In this document: positions 1 through 8,405 of the stretch, piece after piece
Layout of the letters: every line of letters starts with the position of its first letter
How positions within the stretch are numbered: position 1 is the stretch's first letter
NCBI GenBank assembly: GCA_020638675.1
Contig: JACKID010000001.1
Coordinates: forward strand, 1,984,001-2,048,000
Length of the DNA stretch: 64,000 bases
Source of the DNA: Planctomycetota bacterium
GTDB taxonomy: Bacteria; Planctomycetota; UBA8742; UBA2392
Reading direction: 5' to 3'
Notes under the pieces: generated by a model
The model's input: the letters and a program-made list of their open reading frames with translations, nothing else
Told to the model about the DNA's origin: nothing
The model's database searches: none
Program-made: the position numbers and the translations under genes

Positions 1-664
1 CGCGCAGCCCGTCAATCGTCGCCGCGCTGACGTGTTTGAGCCCGTCGTAGGTGATGTACTCGTAGATCTCGTCACTGAAGACCAGCAGGTCGTGCTTCTT
101 CGCGAGTCCCGCCAGCCAGTTCAGGTCATCCGCGCCGAACACGACTCCGCCCGGGTTGCTGGGCGTGCAGATCACGACTCCGCGTGTATGCTTGCTGATC
201 GCGGCCTCGAAACTTGACCGGTCAAGGGTCATGGTGGACAGGTCCATCCGCGCGTACTTCGGCGTGATGCCCGCCATGATCAGCGTGTTCAGGTGATACC
301 CGTAAAACGGCTCGACGAGGATGACTTCGTCGCCCGGGTTCAGCGTCGCCAGCACCGAGCAGGCGAACGCGCCGCTGCTGCCCACGGTGACGCACAACTC
401 GGTCTCCGGGTCGTAGCTGAGCCCGTTGAACTGCTTCAGCTTCTCGCTGATCTTGCGGCGCAGCTCAATCAGCCCGCGTGCGTGGGTGTAGATCGCCTTG
501 CCGCTCTCGATGGCCTCAATCGCGCCCTGCTTGACCAGCGGGTGCGTCGGCAGGTCGCAGATGCCCTGGCCCAGGTTGATGCCGCCGACCTTGTCGCACT
601 CGATCGTCAGGCGACGAATGTCGGACTGCACCAGCTTCTGCATGCGGTCTGCGATGCGGCTCAT
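1..664 (-). CDS. PLP-dependent aminotransferase, class I/II (3' end outside window)
   Basis: This is the N-terminal 221 residues of a fold-type I aminotransferase; the gene runs out of the window at position 1, so the PLP-binding lysine is not seen. Visible family signatures are the N-terminal INLGQGICDLPTHP segment, the glycine-rich TVGSSGAFACS cofactor-phosphate region, a substrate-loop tyrosine in EPFYGYH, the CTPSNPGG asparagine motif and the FSDEIYEYITYD motif carrying the Asp and Tyr that contact the PLP ring. This layout is typical of aspartate/aromatic-type aminotransferases; the amino-donor specificity cannot be read. The ATG at 664 overlaps the UbiA stop by 4 nt (ATGA), so the two genes are probably translated from one transcript. 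The cytoplasmic enzyme call is firm, the substrate unknown. Confidence 0.9.
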   Translation of the reverse strand, partial: MSRIADRMQKLVQSDIRRLTIECDKVGGINLGQGICDLPTHPLVKQGAIEAIESGKAIYTHARGLIELRRKISEKLKQFNGLSYDPETELCVTVGSSGAFACSVLATLNPGDEVILVEPFYGYHLNTLIMAGITPKYARMDLSTMTLDRSSFEAAISKHTRGVVICTPSNPGGVVFGADDLNWLAGLAKKHDLLVFSDEIYEYITYDGLKHVSAATIDGLR

Positions 665-1686
665 GAAAGCTTCCGGATCAGGTTGCCGTAGAATTCGTAA
701 GGAACGTATGCGAGCACGAAGCCGACCTGGATGAAGATCATCAGGTAGTACATGTGCCGCCACGCCGGGTGGTTTTCGGTCTGCGTCAGCGATTCAGGAT
801 CGCCAAGAATACGCACGGCAATGTGCGCACCCCACAGGGCGCAGATGCCCCCGAGAATACAGAGGTCGATCGCATGGCCGGTGAGCAGGTGGAAGCCGGT
901 CAACTCGCCGATGCCGACGCCCGCGGGCAGCAGCAGAAACGGCAGCAAAAGAAAGGGCGCCACCAGCTTCGCCGCCTTGGCCGGCCCGTGCACAACCGGC
1001 AGCGTTTTCACCCCGTAGGCCGCATCGCCGCGTGCGTCGGCGAAGTCTTTCGTGGTTGTCGCGCCGATCAGGAACAGCCCCATCACCAGCCCGATGTACC
1101 ACGCTTCCCACGACAGCACGCTTTGCGCCAGCGACCAGCCGGCGACCTTGAGCAGCGTCCCGCGCGGCAACGCGACGGTCAGGTTGGCCCACCAGCCGCG
1201 CGCCTTCATGCGGACAGGTGGCACGCTGTACGCCGCGCTGAACAGCGCTGCGGCGATGAAGAGTGCCAGCGTGCTCCAATGGCCGGTCAGCGCGCTCACG
1301 GCCGCGGCGAGCACCAACGCCATCGCGCCGGAAGCACCTGCAAGAATCGCCGCGCCCAGGGGTGAAACCTCGCCGGTGCAGAGCGGCCTGCCGGGCTTGT
1401 TGATGCGGTCGATGTCGAGGTCAAAGATCTGGTTTACCGCGTTGCTGGCAATGTTGAGCAGCGCGGCCGCGATGGTGCCGAGCAGCAGCACCCGCAGGAA
1501 CACTATGTCGTCGACCTTCTTGCCATCCGCGAAGTAGGCCACGATGCCGCCGGACGCCATCCCCAGCGCGGGCGCGATCAACGTAAACGGGCGCGCCAGG
1601 CGCACATAGCCCATCACCGCCCGGCGCGTGCGGTAGCGCGAGACAATCTCGTCCGAAGGAAAGTACGTCGCCGACATGGCCGACAT
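661..1686 (-). CDS. UbiA-family prenyltransferase (possible menaquinone/MqnP-type)
   Basis: An integral membrane protein of about 341 residues with eight to nine hydrophobic segments. Both Asp-rich UbiA motifs are present: NQIFDLDIDRINKPGRPL in the first cytosolic loop and DFADARGDAAYGVKTLP in the second, which bind the Mg-prenyl diphosphate. The family transfers a polyprenyl chain to an aromatic or glycerol acceptor. Because a futalosine-pathway gene (mqnE) lies elsewhere in the window, menaquinone synthesis is the likeliest role, but archaeal-type lipid or heme prenylation cannot be excluded. The frame stays open upstream to 1896, but that part reads through the terminator of the preceding gene and is not UbiA-like; ATGs at 1686 and 1677 are the plausible starts. 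Confidence 0.85.
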   Translation of the reverse strand: MSAMSATYFPSDEIVSRYRTRRAVMGYVRLARPFTLIAPALGMASGGIVAYFADGKKVDDIVFLRVLLLGTIAAALLNIASNAVNQIFDLDIDRINKPGRPLCTGEVSPLGAAILAGASGAMALVLAAAVSALTGHWSTLALFIAAALFSAAYSVPPVRMKARGWWANLTVALPRGTLLKVAGWSLAQSVLSWEAWYIGLVMGLFLIGATTTKDFADARGDAAYGVKTLPVVHGPAKAAKLVAPFLLLPFLLLPAGVGIGELTGFHLLTGHAIDLCILGGICALWGAHIAVRILGDPESLTQTENHPAWRHMYYLMIFIQVGFVLAYVPYEFYGNLIRKLS

Positions 1687-1736
1687 GGTAGGGGAGGCAG
1701 CGGGGAATGTCAGCAACGGCGCCGGCCAATTGAAAA

Positions 1737-1757
1737 GCCCCGCCGGAGGGCGGGGCC
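1737..1757 (-). terminator. Intrinsic terminator after the M23 gene
   Basis: An 8-bp GC stem (GCCCCGCC/GGCGGGGC) with a four-base loop lies just downstream of the M23 protein's stop. On the minus strand it is followed by a short T run (CTTTTC), so it should end the M23 transcript before the UbiA gene. Confidence 0.6.
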
Positions 1758-1772
1758 TTATGCGTGCTTGAT

Positions 1773-3047
1773 CTACTCTTCCAGAATCTTGGCCATCTTC
1801 ACTTCGCTGAGCTTCTTGCGCGCCTCGTCGTACTCGGGCTCGCCTTTCTTGTAGAGCCCCTTCAGTTCCTTGTAGAGCTTCTCGGCCTCGTCCCACTTCT
1901 CGGTCTGGAACGCCTCTCCGGCCTTGATCCAGAGCTTCTCGGCACGCTGCTTGTTGACCCAGTCCTTGAACTTCGGGTCGTCTTTCAACTCGTCCAGTGC
2001 GGCGTCAATGCGTTCTTTGGCGTAGTCACCGTAGGTCTTCTTGATTTCCTTGAAGCGCTTCTCCGCACCCTGGAAGTCGCCTTCCTTGGCGTTCTTGATC
2101 GCGTCCGCAACCTCGGCGTCGATGATGCCGCGGCATTCCTCGATGCGTTCAAGCGCGGACTCGTACTCTTCGATGCGCACCTCGGCGATCGTGGCGGCCT
2201 TGTAGAACTTCAGCGCCGTGAAGTAGTCCTTGGCCTCGTACGCGGCCTCACCCTTGGCAAAGTTTGCCTTGATCTCGTTGATCACTGCGTCGTCCGGGCC
2301 CTTGTTGCCTGACACGGGGCTCGAGCCGTACTGCGGCACACCGTTGTCCGGCGCGTAATCAATGAAGCGACAGGGGTAGTCGATCATCCCCTTCCAGATC
2401 ACGAAGTGCAGGTGCAACGACTCGTTGCTGCCCTGGCAGATCTTCTGGCCCGCCAGAACCTTGTCGCCATTGGCCACCAGCGCGGTGCCGCTGCCGATGT
2501 GAGCGTACACGCTGACTTCCTTGTCGGCGTGCTCGATGTAGATCACGTTGTCGTTCTCGGAGCCTGCGGGCTGGTCGTCCTTCACCATCGTGACCTTGCC
2601 GTCACGCGCCGCGCAGATGTACTGCCCGCGCACGATGTGAAAATCCCACGCGTAGTAGTTCTGCGCCTTCATGTGCGTGGCGCGCGGCGGGCCGATCTTG
2701 TTGCCGTTCCAGCTTTGGTAAATCTCATGCCCGACGCCGGCCGGGTAGGGCAGGTAGTACTTGGCGGGCCACTCCAGATCGACGCCCTGTTTCTGCGACC
2801 ACGGCGCAATGCCCGGGCGGTCGTCCGTTGAGCCCACGGAGACTTTTTTCTCGGTCTCCTCGTAGGCCTTCTGCAGCTCTTCTTCGGTCTTCTGCTCGTC
2901 GCCCGCCTTGGCCTTCTGTGCGTTGAGCACACTGTGGGTCAGCAGTACGGCGCCGACGCTGACGATCGCCAGGGCCATGCAAATGGCCTCAAGCGGACGC
3001 CTCGCATACAGGGCCCGAAACGTCGCATAGTCACGTTGTGAAGTCAT
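1773..3047 (-). CDS. Membrane-anchored LytM/M23-like protein with TPR-like C-terminus
   Basis: 424 residues. A single N-terminal transmembrane helix (about 21-40) anchors the protein with the rest outside the cytoplasm. A LytM/M23 beta-barrel follows: YAWDFHI near residue 130, VYAHIGSG, and the second metal motif HLHF near 212. The first metal-ligand His of the classical HxxxD motif is not seen (NYYAWD instead), so hydrolytic activity is uncertain; some M23 proteins of this type act as regulators or binding modules. The C-terminal 150 residues are charged helices with TPR-like spacing. The ATG at 3047 has a GAAGG ribosome site and puts the TM segment at the usual distance. It likely acts in peptidoglycan or envelope remodelling (inference). 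Confidence 0.8.
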   Translation of the reverse strand: MTSQRDYATFRALYARRPLEAICMALAIVSVGAVLLTHSVLNAQKAKAGDEQKTEEELQKAYEETEKKVSVGSTDDRPGIAPWSQKQGVDLEWPAKYYLPYPAGVGHEIYQSWNGNKIGPPRATHMKAQNYYAWDFHIVRGQYICAARDGKVTMVKDDQPAGSENDNVIYIEHADKEVSVYAHIGSGTALVANGDKVLAGQKICQGSNESLHLHFVIWKGMIDYPCRFIDYAPDNGVPQYGSSPVSGNKGPDDAVINEIKANFAKGEAAYEAKDYFTALKFYKAATIAEVRIEEYESALERIEECRGIIDAEVADAIKNAKEGDFQGAEKRFKEIKKTYGDYAKERIDAALDELKDDPKFKDWVNKQRAEKLWIKAGEAFQTEKWDEAEKLYKELKGLYKKGEPEYDEARKKLSEVKMAKILEE

Positions 3048-3128
3048 GTACCTTCGCCCTCTGCCCAGGGCCGCGTGGCAAGAACTCCCGAAACCACGCC
3101 TCAGGTGGTGCATTATAACGGGCATTCC

Positions 3129-3893
3129 TTACGCGGGTTCATCCGAATCCGAAGCCAGCATCAACAATGTCGCCGCCGCCGCGCCCGCAGGCACAACAAA
3201 CAGGTTCAGCCCCGGGACCAGCATCAGCAGGCTCGCGGCCGTGCCCATACCCGAGGCAGGCCAGAAATGGCGCTTCGCCCAGCCCAGCTTCTTCGAGGCC
3301 GTGTAATCGCGCAGTGCAAGCGGGTAGTCCATCAGGTCCACACCCTGGATCACGGCGCTGACGGGTATCGCCACGAACGTGACAACCACCGTCAGGAGCG
3401 ACGCGATCATCAATGGCAACTGCACCAGCAACACGACGGCCGTCCACTTCAGCGACTGCCCGATCGCGAACAACTGCCGCCGCATGAACGCCTGCGCCGA
3501 GCGCTCGCCGATCAGCTCACGGCCCGTGTAGCGTATGTGGACCTGCTCACAGATCGGGTCGATGAACAACGGCGCGAACAGCGTCATCACCGGCACGAAC
3601 AGGAAGTACGAGATCACCAGCGTCAGCAGGAACGCCAGCACGCCGCCCAACCACCCCAGCCAACCCTGCTCAAACGACTCAACCAGCCAGTACGTCACGC
3701 CGAAGAACACGCCGATGGCGACGCCGGCAAGCACCACGCCCGAAACCAGGATCGGCGCAATCGCGTAGCGAAACAGTCCGCCACCCGGCACAACCAGCCG
3801 CAACCCGACCAGCAGCGCCGTGAAGCCCGAGACGAAGCCGGCAAGTCCGCTCTTAAGTGGAGTGGTAATGGGCAGCGGCCGCGGCTCGGTCAT
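3129..3893 (-). CDS. EI24/CysZ-like membrane protein
   Basis: 254 residues with about five hydrophobic helices. The order and spacing of features fit the EI24 family (PF07264; CysZ in proteobacteria): a long hydrophobic N-terminal half, then the DYPLALRDY stretch, the KKLGWAKRHFWPASGMG segment and a final helix pair with VPGLNLFVVPAGAAAAT. In Escherichia coli CysZ takes up sulfate, but other EI24 proteins have no settled function and no cysteine genes lie nearby, so a transport substrate should not be assumed. Its start codon overlaps the stop of the upstream cyclase gene by 4 nt, which suggests a translationally coupled pair. Confidence 0.8.
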   Translation of the reverse strand: MTEPRPLPITTPLKSGLAGFVSGFTALLVGLRLVVPGGGLFRYAIAPILVSGVVLAGVAIGVFFGVTYWLVESFEQGWLGWLGGVLAFLLTLVISYFLFVPVMTLFAPLFIDPICEQVHIRYTGRELIGERSAQAFMRRQLFAIGQSLKWTAVVLLVQLPLMIASLLTVVVTFVAIPVSAVIQGVDLMDYPLALRDYTASKKLGWAKRHFWPASGMGTAASLLMLVPGLNLFVVPAGAAAATLLMLASDSDEPA

Positions 3894-4807
3894 GACCGCG
3901 GTCCAACCTCACCAAGTCGCAGCGTGTGCGCGTGGACCATATCCCACTCCGGCGGTGGGGGGTGTTTGCGGTACAGCGTGCAGCGGCGCAAGTAGAGCCG
4001 CGAGGGGCCGTCGTCACCGGTGATCCTGTCGGCATCCTGGAAGCGTTTCTCCGCGCGGTCCCAGTCGCGGTCGCGGAACGATTTCAACCCGCGCTCGAAA
4101 ATCTCGACCATCATCCGGTTCTGGTCAGGGACTTCACCCTTGGGCCCGACCAGCTCGTAGATTGGCGTGATGCGGTCGGTGCCGTGCACCTTCACGATGT
4201 CGAGTTCTCGCGTCAGGAACTGTTCTTTCACGGCAAGGTTGGTTTCACGCGAGACGATGATCGGCGACCGGTACAGGCGCGAAGCCTGCTGCAACTGTAC
4301 CGCGAGATTCACGGCCTCGCCGATTGCCGTGTACATCGCACGCTCTTCGGTGCCGACGTTGCCGACGATCGCGGGGCCTGTGACCAGACCGATGCTCTGG
4401 CTGATGCGCCCGAAGCCTTTCAACTGCCATTCGGCCGCCATCTTGTAAGTCTCGCGCAGCGCCGAGTACGCGGCCTTGCAGGCGTGCAACGGGTGTTCGT
4501 CGTCGTCGACCGGCGCGCCGAATATCGTGAAGATCGCGTCGCCGAAGAACTTGTCGACAAACCCGCGGTTGCCGCGGATCAGGTTGGTCATGCGCGAGAA
4601 GTACTCGCACAGCAGGTCGATCACGGCCTCAGGCGAGGCGTAGCTTGTGACTTCCGTGAAGCCCCAGATGTCGAGATATCCAAGCGTGACCACGCGCCGC
4701 GAAGCCCCGAGCTTCAGGATCTCGGGTTTCTTCTCCGCGGTCTCCACCAGCAGCTTGCCGGCGTAGCGAACCAGGTGCTCTCGCGTGACTCTTCGGCCGA
4801 AGCCCAT
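3890..4807 (-). CDS. Class III adenylate/guanylate cyclase-like protein, catalytic Arg replaced
   Basis: 305 residues, cytoplasmic. The cyclase homology domain spans about 38-215: metal-binding D46 in LDIWGFT and D90 in FFGDAIFTIFG, the purine-recognition Lys K86, and the GEAVNLAVQLQ motif holding transition-state Asn N167. The Arg that should follow four residues later is Gln (Q171). In studied class III cyclases that Arg stabilises the transition state, so activity may be low or absent, or supplied differently in the dimer. A C-terminal helical stretch (230-290) looks TPR-like. No receptor or membrane domain is attached, so the input must come from a partner. It is coupled to the EI24-like gene downstream. 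Confidence 0.88.
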   Translation of the reverse strand: MGFGRRVTREHLVRYAGKLLVETAEKKPEILKLGASRRVVTLGYLDIWGFTEVTSYASPEAVIDLLCEYFSRMTNLIRGNRGFVDKFFGDAIFTIFGAPVDDDEHPLHACKAAYSALRETYKMAAEWQLKGFGRISQSIGLVTGPAIVGNVGTEERAMYTAIGEAVNLAVQLQQASRLYRSPIIVSRETNLAVKEQFLTRELDIVKVHGTDRITPIYELVGPKGEVPDQNRMMVEIFERGLKSFRDRDWDRAEKRFQDADRITGDDGPSRLYLRRCTLYRKHPPPPEWDMVHAHTLRLGEVGPRS

Positions 4808-4816
4808 CCACCGCCC

Positions 4817-5194
4817 CTAGAAGTTGAACGGCAGATCGTATTCCTTCACGACCGGCTCATCGCTGCTGCGGACCTTCACCTCGACGCGCGCCTTCAGCCT
4901 CTCGCCGTCGATGACCAGCGAATTGCGCAGCCAAGTGTCTTCGTGCTTCTCCCAGGACTTGTCCTTGCGCACCAGCGTTCCACCCGCCTTCTTGGCCTCG
5001 TAATGCAGTTTCTCAGCGGTCCACGGCTCGTAGATGCAGTAGGACATCCCGCCGCCGATGATGTACTTGATGCGGATGCCGGGCTTGTTCTTGTTGCCCA
5101 GCTCTGAGCAGGCTTCGACCTCTATGCGGATCATTGAGTCATCCTCAAGGTCGCGAACTTCCCACTCATCCAGCTTCTCGATCTTGTTGACCAT
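4817..5194 (-). CDS. Uncharacterised 125-aa protein
   Basis: I do not recognise a family. The product is soluble and charged, with no signal peptide or membrane segment, predicted largely beta-strand (IRIEVEACSELG, GIRIKYIIGGG, ARVEVKVRSSD). The ATG at 5194 is preceded by an excellent GGGAGG ribosome site; codons further upstream remain open but have no such site. It lies 9 bp before the cyclase gene on the same strand and probably heads the cyclase/EI24 transcript. Confidence 0.7.
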   Translation of the reverse strand: MVNKIEKLDEWEVRDLEDDSMIRIEVEACSELGNKNKPGIRIKYIIGGGMSYCIYEPWTAEKLHYEAKKAGGTLVRKDKSWEKHEDTWLRNSLVIDGERLKARVEVKVRSSDEPVVKEYDLPFNF

Positions 5195-5311
5195 GGGAAC
5201 CTCCCGAGTTGCCCCGTTATAGACCACGTCGCGACGCAGCGGGGGCAAAAACGACGAATCACCTGTGAAACGTATATTTGAAGGCATTCGGAGACATTTT
5301 GCAGGCAAATT

Positions 5312-5340
5312 TTGACAAGTCCAATGTCACAGGGTATGAC
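5312..5340 (+). promoter_or_regulatory. Candidate sigma-70 promoter for the vWA cluster
   Basis: A perfect TTGACA (5312-5317) is followed after exactly 17 bases by TATGAC (4 of 6 matches to the -10 consensus). It lies in an AT-rich divergent intergenic region and points into the 5447-8807 gene cluster. Sequence match only. Confidence 0.5.
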
Positions 5341-5446
5341 ATTAGCATGACATTTGGGTGAAGTTACGTAGACGGTGTGGCCGGCGAGTTGGGCAGGCCA
5401 TTCCGGTTTGAATCGGACGGGAAACCGCTTCAAACGAAAGTCGCTC

Positions 5447-6151
5447 ATGAATTGCGAGCCGAACCTGCGCTGGATCGAGCGCGCGTACGTCGGCAGGCCG
5501 TACGGCTACGGATGCATCACACCGAGAAAGCCAATCCAGCCCCCCGGGGGATCGCTAAACGCTGTTTCCCGTCCGCAGCCGATCCGCGATGAGGATCGCG
5601 ACCCCGGGGGGCATGGTTCGGACAAGAGCAACACACGCAAGGCGCTGGAGTTGCTGGACTGGTGGGATCGCGCGAAGGAAGCGTTCGAGGAATTGCCAGG
5701 GCTCTGGCGCTCGCTGCTGGGAATCCTCGCCACACCGATCCGCTGGCTGCGCTGGTTCCTTTCTCGCCCGGGCATCTGGGTAGGGACGATCATCGTTGGG
5801 CTCGCACTGTTCCTGCTCTCGGTTCCATTGATGACGGGCGGCGGTTGCCGCGATGCCCGCAGCGCCGAGGGCGAGCAACTTATGGGTTCTGCGCGCGACT
5901 TCTGCCGGATCGAGTATTCCAAGACAGGCGACTTCAGCGAAGTCGTTAAGCAGCTCCAGCTGGAAGTGGACAAGGGATCCTTCCGCGGCAAGTACTACGG
6001 CGTTGAGGCCCGCATGGTAGCGGTCGATAGCAACACTGCACGGGTCTACGCCTTTCCAGAGAATCCTCAAGACCGCTTCGGGGTGATGGAGTTTCACTGG
6101 TCCAGCGGGAACTCAACCATTGAGTGGCACGACTTCGGGGAACGGAAATGA
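5447..6151 (+). CDS. Single-TM protein, first of a paralogous membrane set
   Basis: About 234 residues; no known family recognised. The N-terminal 100 residues are polar and cytoplasmic, followed by one transmembrane helix (IWVGTIIVGLALFLLSVPLM) and an extracytoplasmic domain of about 85 residues that starts CRDARSAEGEQLMGSARDF. That juncture recurs in the next gene and, more weakly, in the vWA protein after it, so the three appear related by duplication. The start is uncertain: a GTG at 5375 is also in frame, and neither has a strong ribosome site. The stop overlaps the next ATG by 4 nt (ATGA), indicating an operon. Confidence 0.7.
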   Translation: MNCEPNLRWIERAYVGRPYGYGCITPRKPIQPPGGSLNAVSRPQPIRDEDRDPGGHGSDKSNTRKALELLDWWDRAKEAFEELPGLWRSLLGILATPIRWLRWFLSRPGIWVGTIIVGLALFLLSVPLMTGGGCRDARSAEGEQLMGSARDFCRIEYSKTGDFSEVVKQLQLEVDKGSFRGKYYGVEARMVAVDSNTARVYAFPENPQDRFGVMEFHWSSGNSTIEWHDFGERK

Positions 6152-6636
6152 AGAGACGAGTGGAAGTGGTTAAGCAGCGCCCGCTCTCGACAGACGAGCA
6201 GTGGCAGCGACACGTGCGCAAGAAGCTCAGGCGGCGCATTGTGTTCACTGTTGCCAAGCTGACGCTTGTTCCGGCCGTGGTGCTCGTGCTGTTGGCGGTG
6301 GCGGCGATCCCGCTGGCGGTTGGCTGAACGCGCGACGCCACCCGTGCGGAAGGCGAACAGTTGATGGGCTCGGCGCGCGATTTCATTCGCGTCGAGGTTT
6401 CCAAAACGAAGTACCTCGAGAAAGCACGCGCAGGCTTCGCCGAGGAGGTCGCGCGAGAGAGCTTTGACGGCAAGTACTACCGAGTCTCTCCAGAAGTGAA
6501 GCGGGTAAGCGACGACCAGGTCAGCATCAAGGCCATCTCCAAGGTCGGCGAACTCCAGGTCGGCGTCATGACCTTCGACCTCAAGACAGGCCAAAGCGAC
6601 ATCAAGTGGTTCAACGAAGACCCCGATCAAGAATGA
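6148..6636 (+). pseudogene. Paralogue of the preceding gene interrupted by an in-frame TGA
   Basis: The first half (6148-6327) gives a 59-residue peptide with a basic N-terminus and one transmembrane helix ending AAIPLAVG. A TGA at 6325-6327 stops it. The same frame then continues without another stop to 6636 with TRDATRAEGEQLMGSARDF, almost identical to the paralogue upstream, which has no stop at this point. The downstream part keeps coding character and a natural end. Either this is a recent nonsense mutation, a sequencing error, or stop readthrough. A TTG/ATG pair near 6361 might allow separate translation of the second half, but that would lack its membrane anchor. Confidence 0.65.
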
Positions 6637-6675
6637 CCTTTCAGGACGGGAACCCTGAAAGCCGGAGTTTCTCCG

Positions 6676-8232
6676 ATGTCAGACAAACCACGCTCGCTGT
6701 TCAGCGGCATCATCACCTTTCTTTGCATTCTGCTGGTCATTCTCATTCTCTCACTGGCAGCGGTTCCGTTGATTACAAGCAATACACGCGACGCGCGCGG
6801 TGCATATGAAGACATGCAGCGAAGCATGCTGCCCGAGCGTCGCCTGCCACCGCCCGTGAACCGCCCTGGGCCGCAGCCCAGGCCACGGAAGTACAAGGAG
6901 ACATTCTTCCACGATTGGGGCGTGACGCCGTTCGTCGACACAGAAGACGATGCACTCTCGACCTTCGGCCTGGATGTCGACACCGCCAGCTACGTCCTCG
7001 CCAGCACCTACATCAAGCGCGGCGCGAGCGCTACCCCCGCAATGGTGCGCGTGGAGGAGTTTGTGAACGCGTTCGACTATGGCTATTCGGCACCGCGTGC
7101 CGGCTCGCTTGGCATTGAGCTGGCGTGCGCGCCATCACCCTTCGGCCGTGATCTTCAGAACTGCTACCTGTTGCGGGTGGCAATCAAGGCGCGCGAGCCC
7201 TCCGAGACTCGTCGCCCGATGATCCTGACGGCAGTGGTCGATACCTCAGGATCCATGTCTGACGGTCGACTGGCGCTGGTGAAGGAGTACCTGACCAGCG
7301 TGGTAGGCCTGCTGCGCGCTGAGGACCGGTTGGGGATCGTGGAGTTCTCCAGCCATGCCAGGGTCGTATGCGCACACCTGAGCGGCGACCGCCGGGAAGC
7401 CCTGCGTAGAGCCATCAATGGCCTTCGCACTTCCGATCGCACGAACGCCGAGGCCGGGATGAACCTGGGGTACGAGCAAGCCCGTGCCGCATACCGGAAG
7501 GACGCAAACAACCGGGTGCTGTTGTTTTCAGACGGCGTGGCGAATGTCGGCAGCACCGATGCTGTCTCGATCTTGGCGGGCGTGGAACTCGGCCGAGGAG
7601 ACGGCGTCTGCCTCTCGACCATTGGCGTAGGCACGGCCAACTACAGTGACGTGTTGATGGAACAGCTCGCCGACAAGGGCATGGGGGCGTACTCGTACCT
7701 TGCATGTGCTGACCAGATCGCTTCGGCATTCCGTGGTGGTCTTGAGCGGCGCCTGGACGTCGCAGCACAAGACGCCCGCATTCAAGTCGCGTTCAACGCG
7801 GAGGTAGTGAAGAGCTACCGCTTGATCGGCTACGACAATCGCCAGATAGCTGACCACGAACTCAAGGTCATGAACCACAAAGGCGCCGTCATTAGTCCGG
7901 GCCAGGAAGTTACGGCTCTGTACGAAGTGAAGCTTGTGGATGATGCGGCTGGTGAGCTTTGCAACGCCACGCTTCGCTGGAAAGAACCGTCAGGGGGAGA
8001 GATACACGAGTTGGCAGGCAGGATAGCCACGTCTCAGATCATCGGCGAATGGAACGACGCCCCCGACAATCTTCGGCTTGCTGCATGTGTCGCAGAGTTC
8101 GGTGAGTTGCTGAAACAGAGCTTCTGGGCCAAGGGTTCTAACTTCAAGGAAGTGCGCGCCGAATTGCAGAAAGTACCGAAACAGCGGGCGGCCGATCTTT
8201 TGGACATACTCGCACTGCTGGAGACGCCATGA
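6676..8232 (+). CDS. YfbK-like von Willebrand factor A protein, membrane anchored
   Basis: 518 residues. An N-terminal transmembrane helix (about 11-33) is followed by a Pro/Arg-rich linker, a vWA N-terminal domain (STFGLDVDTASYV, near 95-150), a vWA domain with a complete MIDAS motif DTSGSMS at 189-195 and the later metal residues, and a C-terminal domain ending in AEFGELLKQSFWAKGSNF, which matches the DUF3520 region of E. coli YfbK. The MIDAS binds a divalent metal and usually a protein partner. The first residues (LAAVPLITSNTRDAR) resemble the membrane junction of the two upstream genes. The next gene overlaps by 4 nt. Partner and process are unknown. Confidence 0.85.
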   Translation: MSDKPRSLFSGIITFLCILLVILILSLAAVPLITSNTRDARGAYEDMQRSMLPERRLPPPVNRPGPQPRPRKYKETFFHDWGVTPFVDTEDDALSTFGLDVDTASYVLASTYIKRGASATPAMVRVEEFVNAFDYGYSAPRAGSLGIELACAPSPFGRDLQNCYLLRVAIKAREPSETRRPMILTAVVDTSGSMSDGRLALVKEYLTSVVGLLRAEDRLGIVEFSSHARVVCAHLSGDRREALRRAINGLRTSDRTNAEAGMNLGYEQARAAYRKDANNRVLLFSDGVANVGSTDAVSILAGVELGRGDGVCLSTIGVGTANYSDVLMEQLADKGMGAYSYLACADQIASAFRGGLERRLDVAAQDARIQVAFNAEVVKSYRLIGYDNRQIADHELKVMNHKGAVISPGQEVTALYEVKLVDDAAGELCNATLRWKEPSGGEIHELAGRIATSQIIGEWNDAPDNLRLAACVAEFGELLKQSFWAKGSNFKEVRAELQKVPKQRAADLLDILALLETP

Positions 8233-8399
8233 AAACCGTGCACGAGGATTCAGAAGCGAGGCGCGAGCTGCACACCAGACTCATCGCTCAACTGGCGTCG
8301 CAAGAGAAGAAGCGGTCGTGGCTCTTGCTGTCAATGTCGGCTCCCGCGCTGGGTTTGCTGGTGCTGATCGTCTATCGTTTCGTGGCCAGTCTGCCCTAG
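8229..8399 (+). CDS. 56-aa single-TM protein
   Basis: This short gene begins at an ATG overlapping the vWA stop (ATGA) and ends at a TAG directly before the next gene. The peptide has a charged N-terminal half (residues 1-28, many Glu/Arg/Lys) and one C-terminal transmembrane helix (SWLLLSMSAPALGLLVLIVY). No family is recognised. Tight coupling on both sides and the TM topology support a real gene, perhaps a small partner of the vWA protein. Confidence 0.6.
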   Translation: MKTVHEDSEARRELHTRLIAQLASQEKKRSWLLLSMSAPALGLLVLIVYRFVASLP

Positions 8400-8405
8400 G
8401 TGCGC

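Noticed and set aside
6325..6360. Selenocysteine insertion at the TGA
   Set aside because: No convincing SECIS-like stem-loop follows; only a weak four-pair stem can form, and the paralogue's Cys is one position off.
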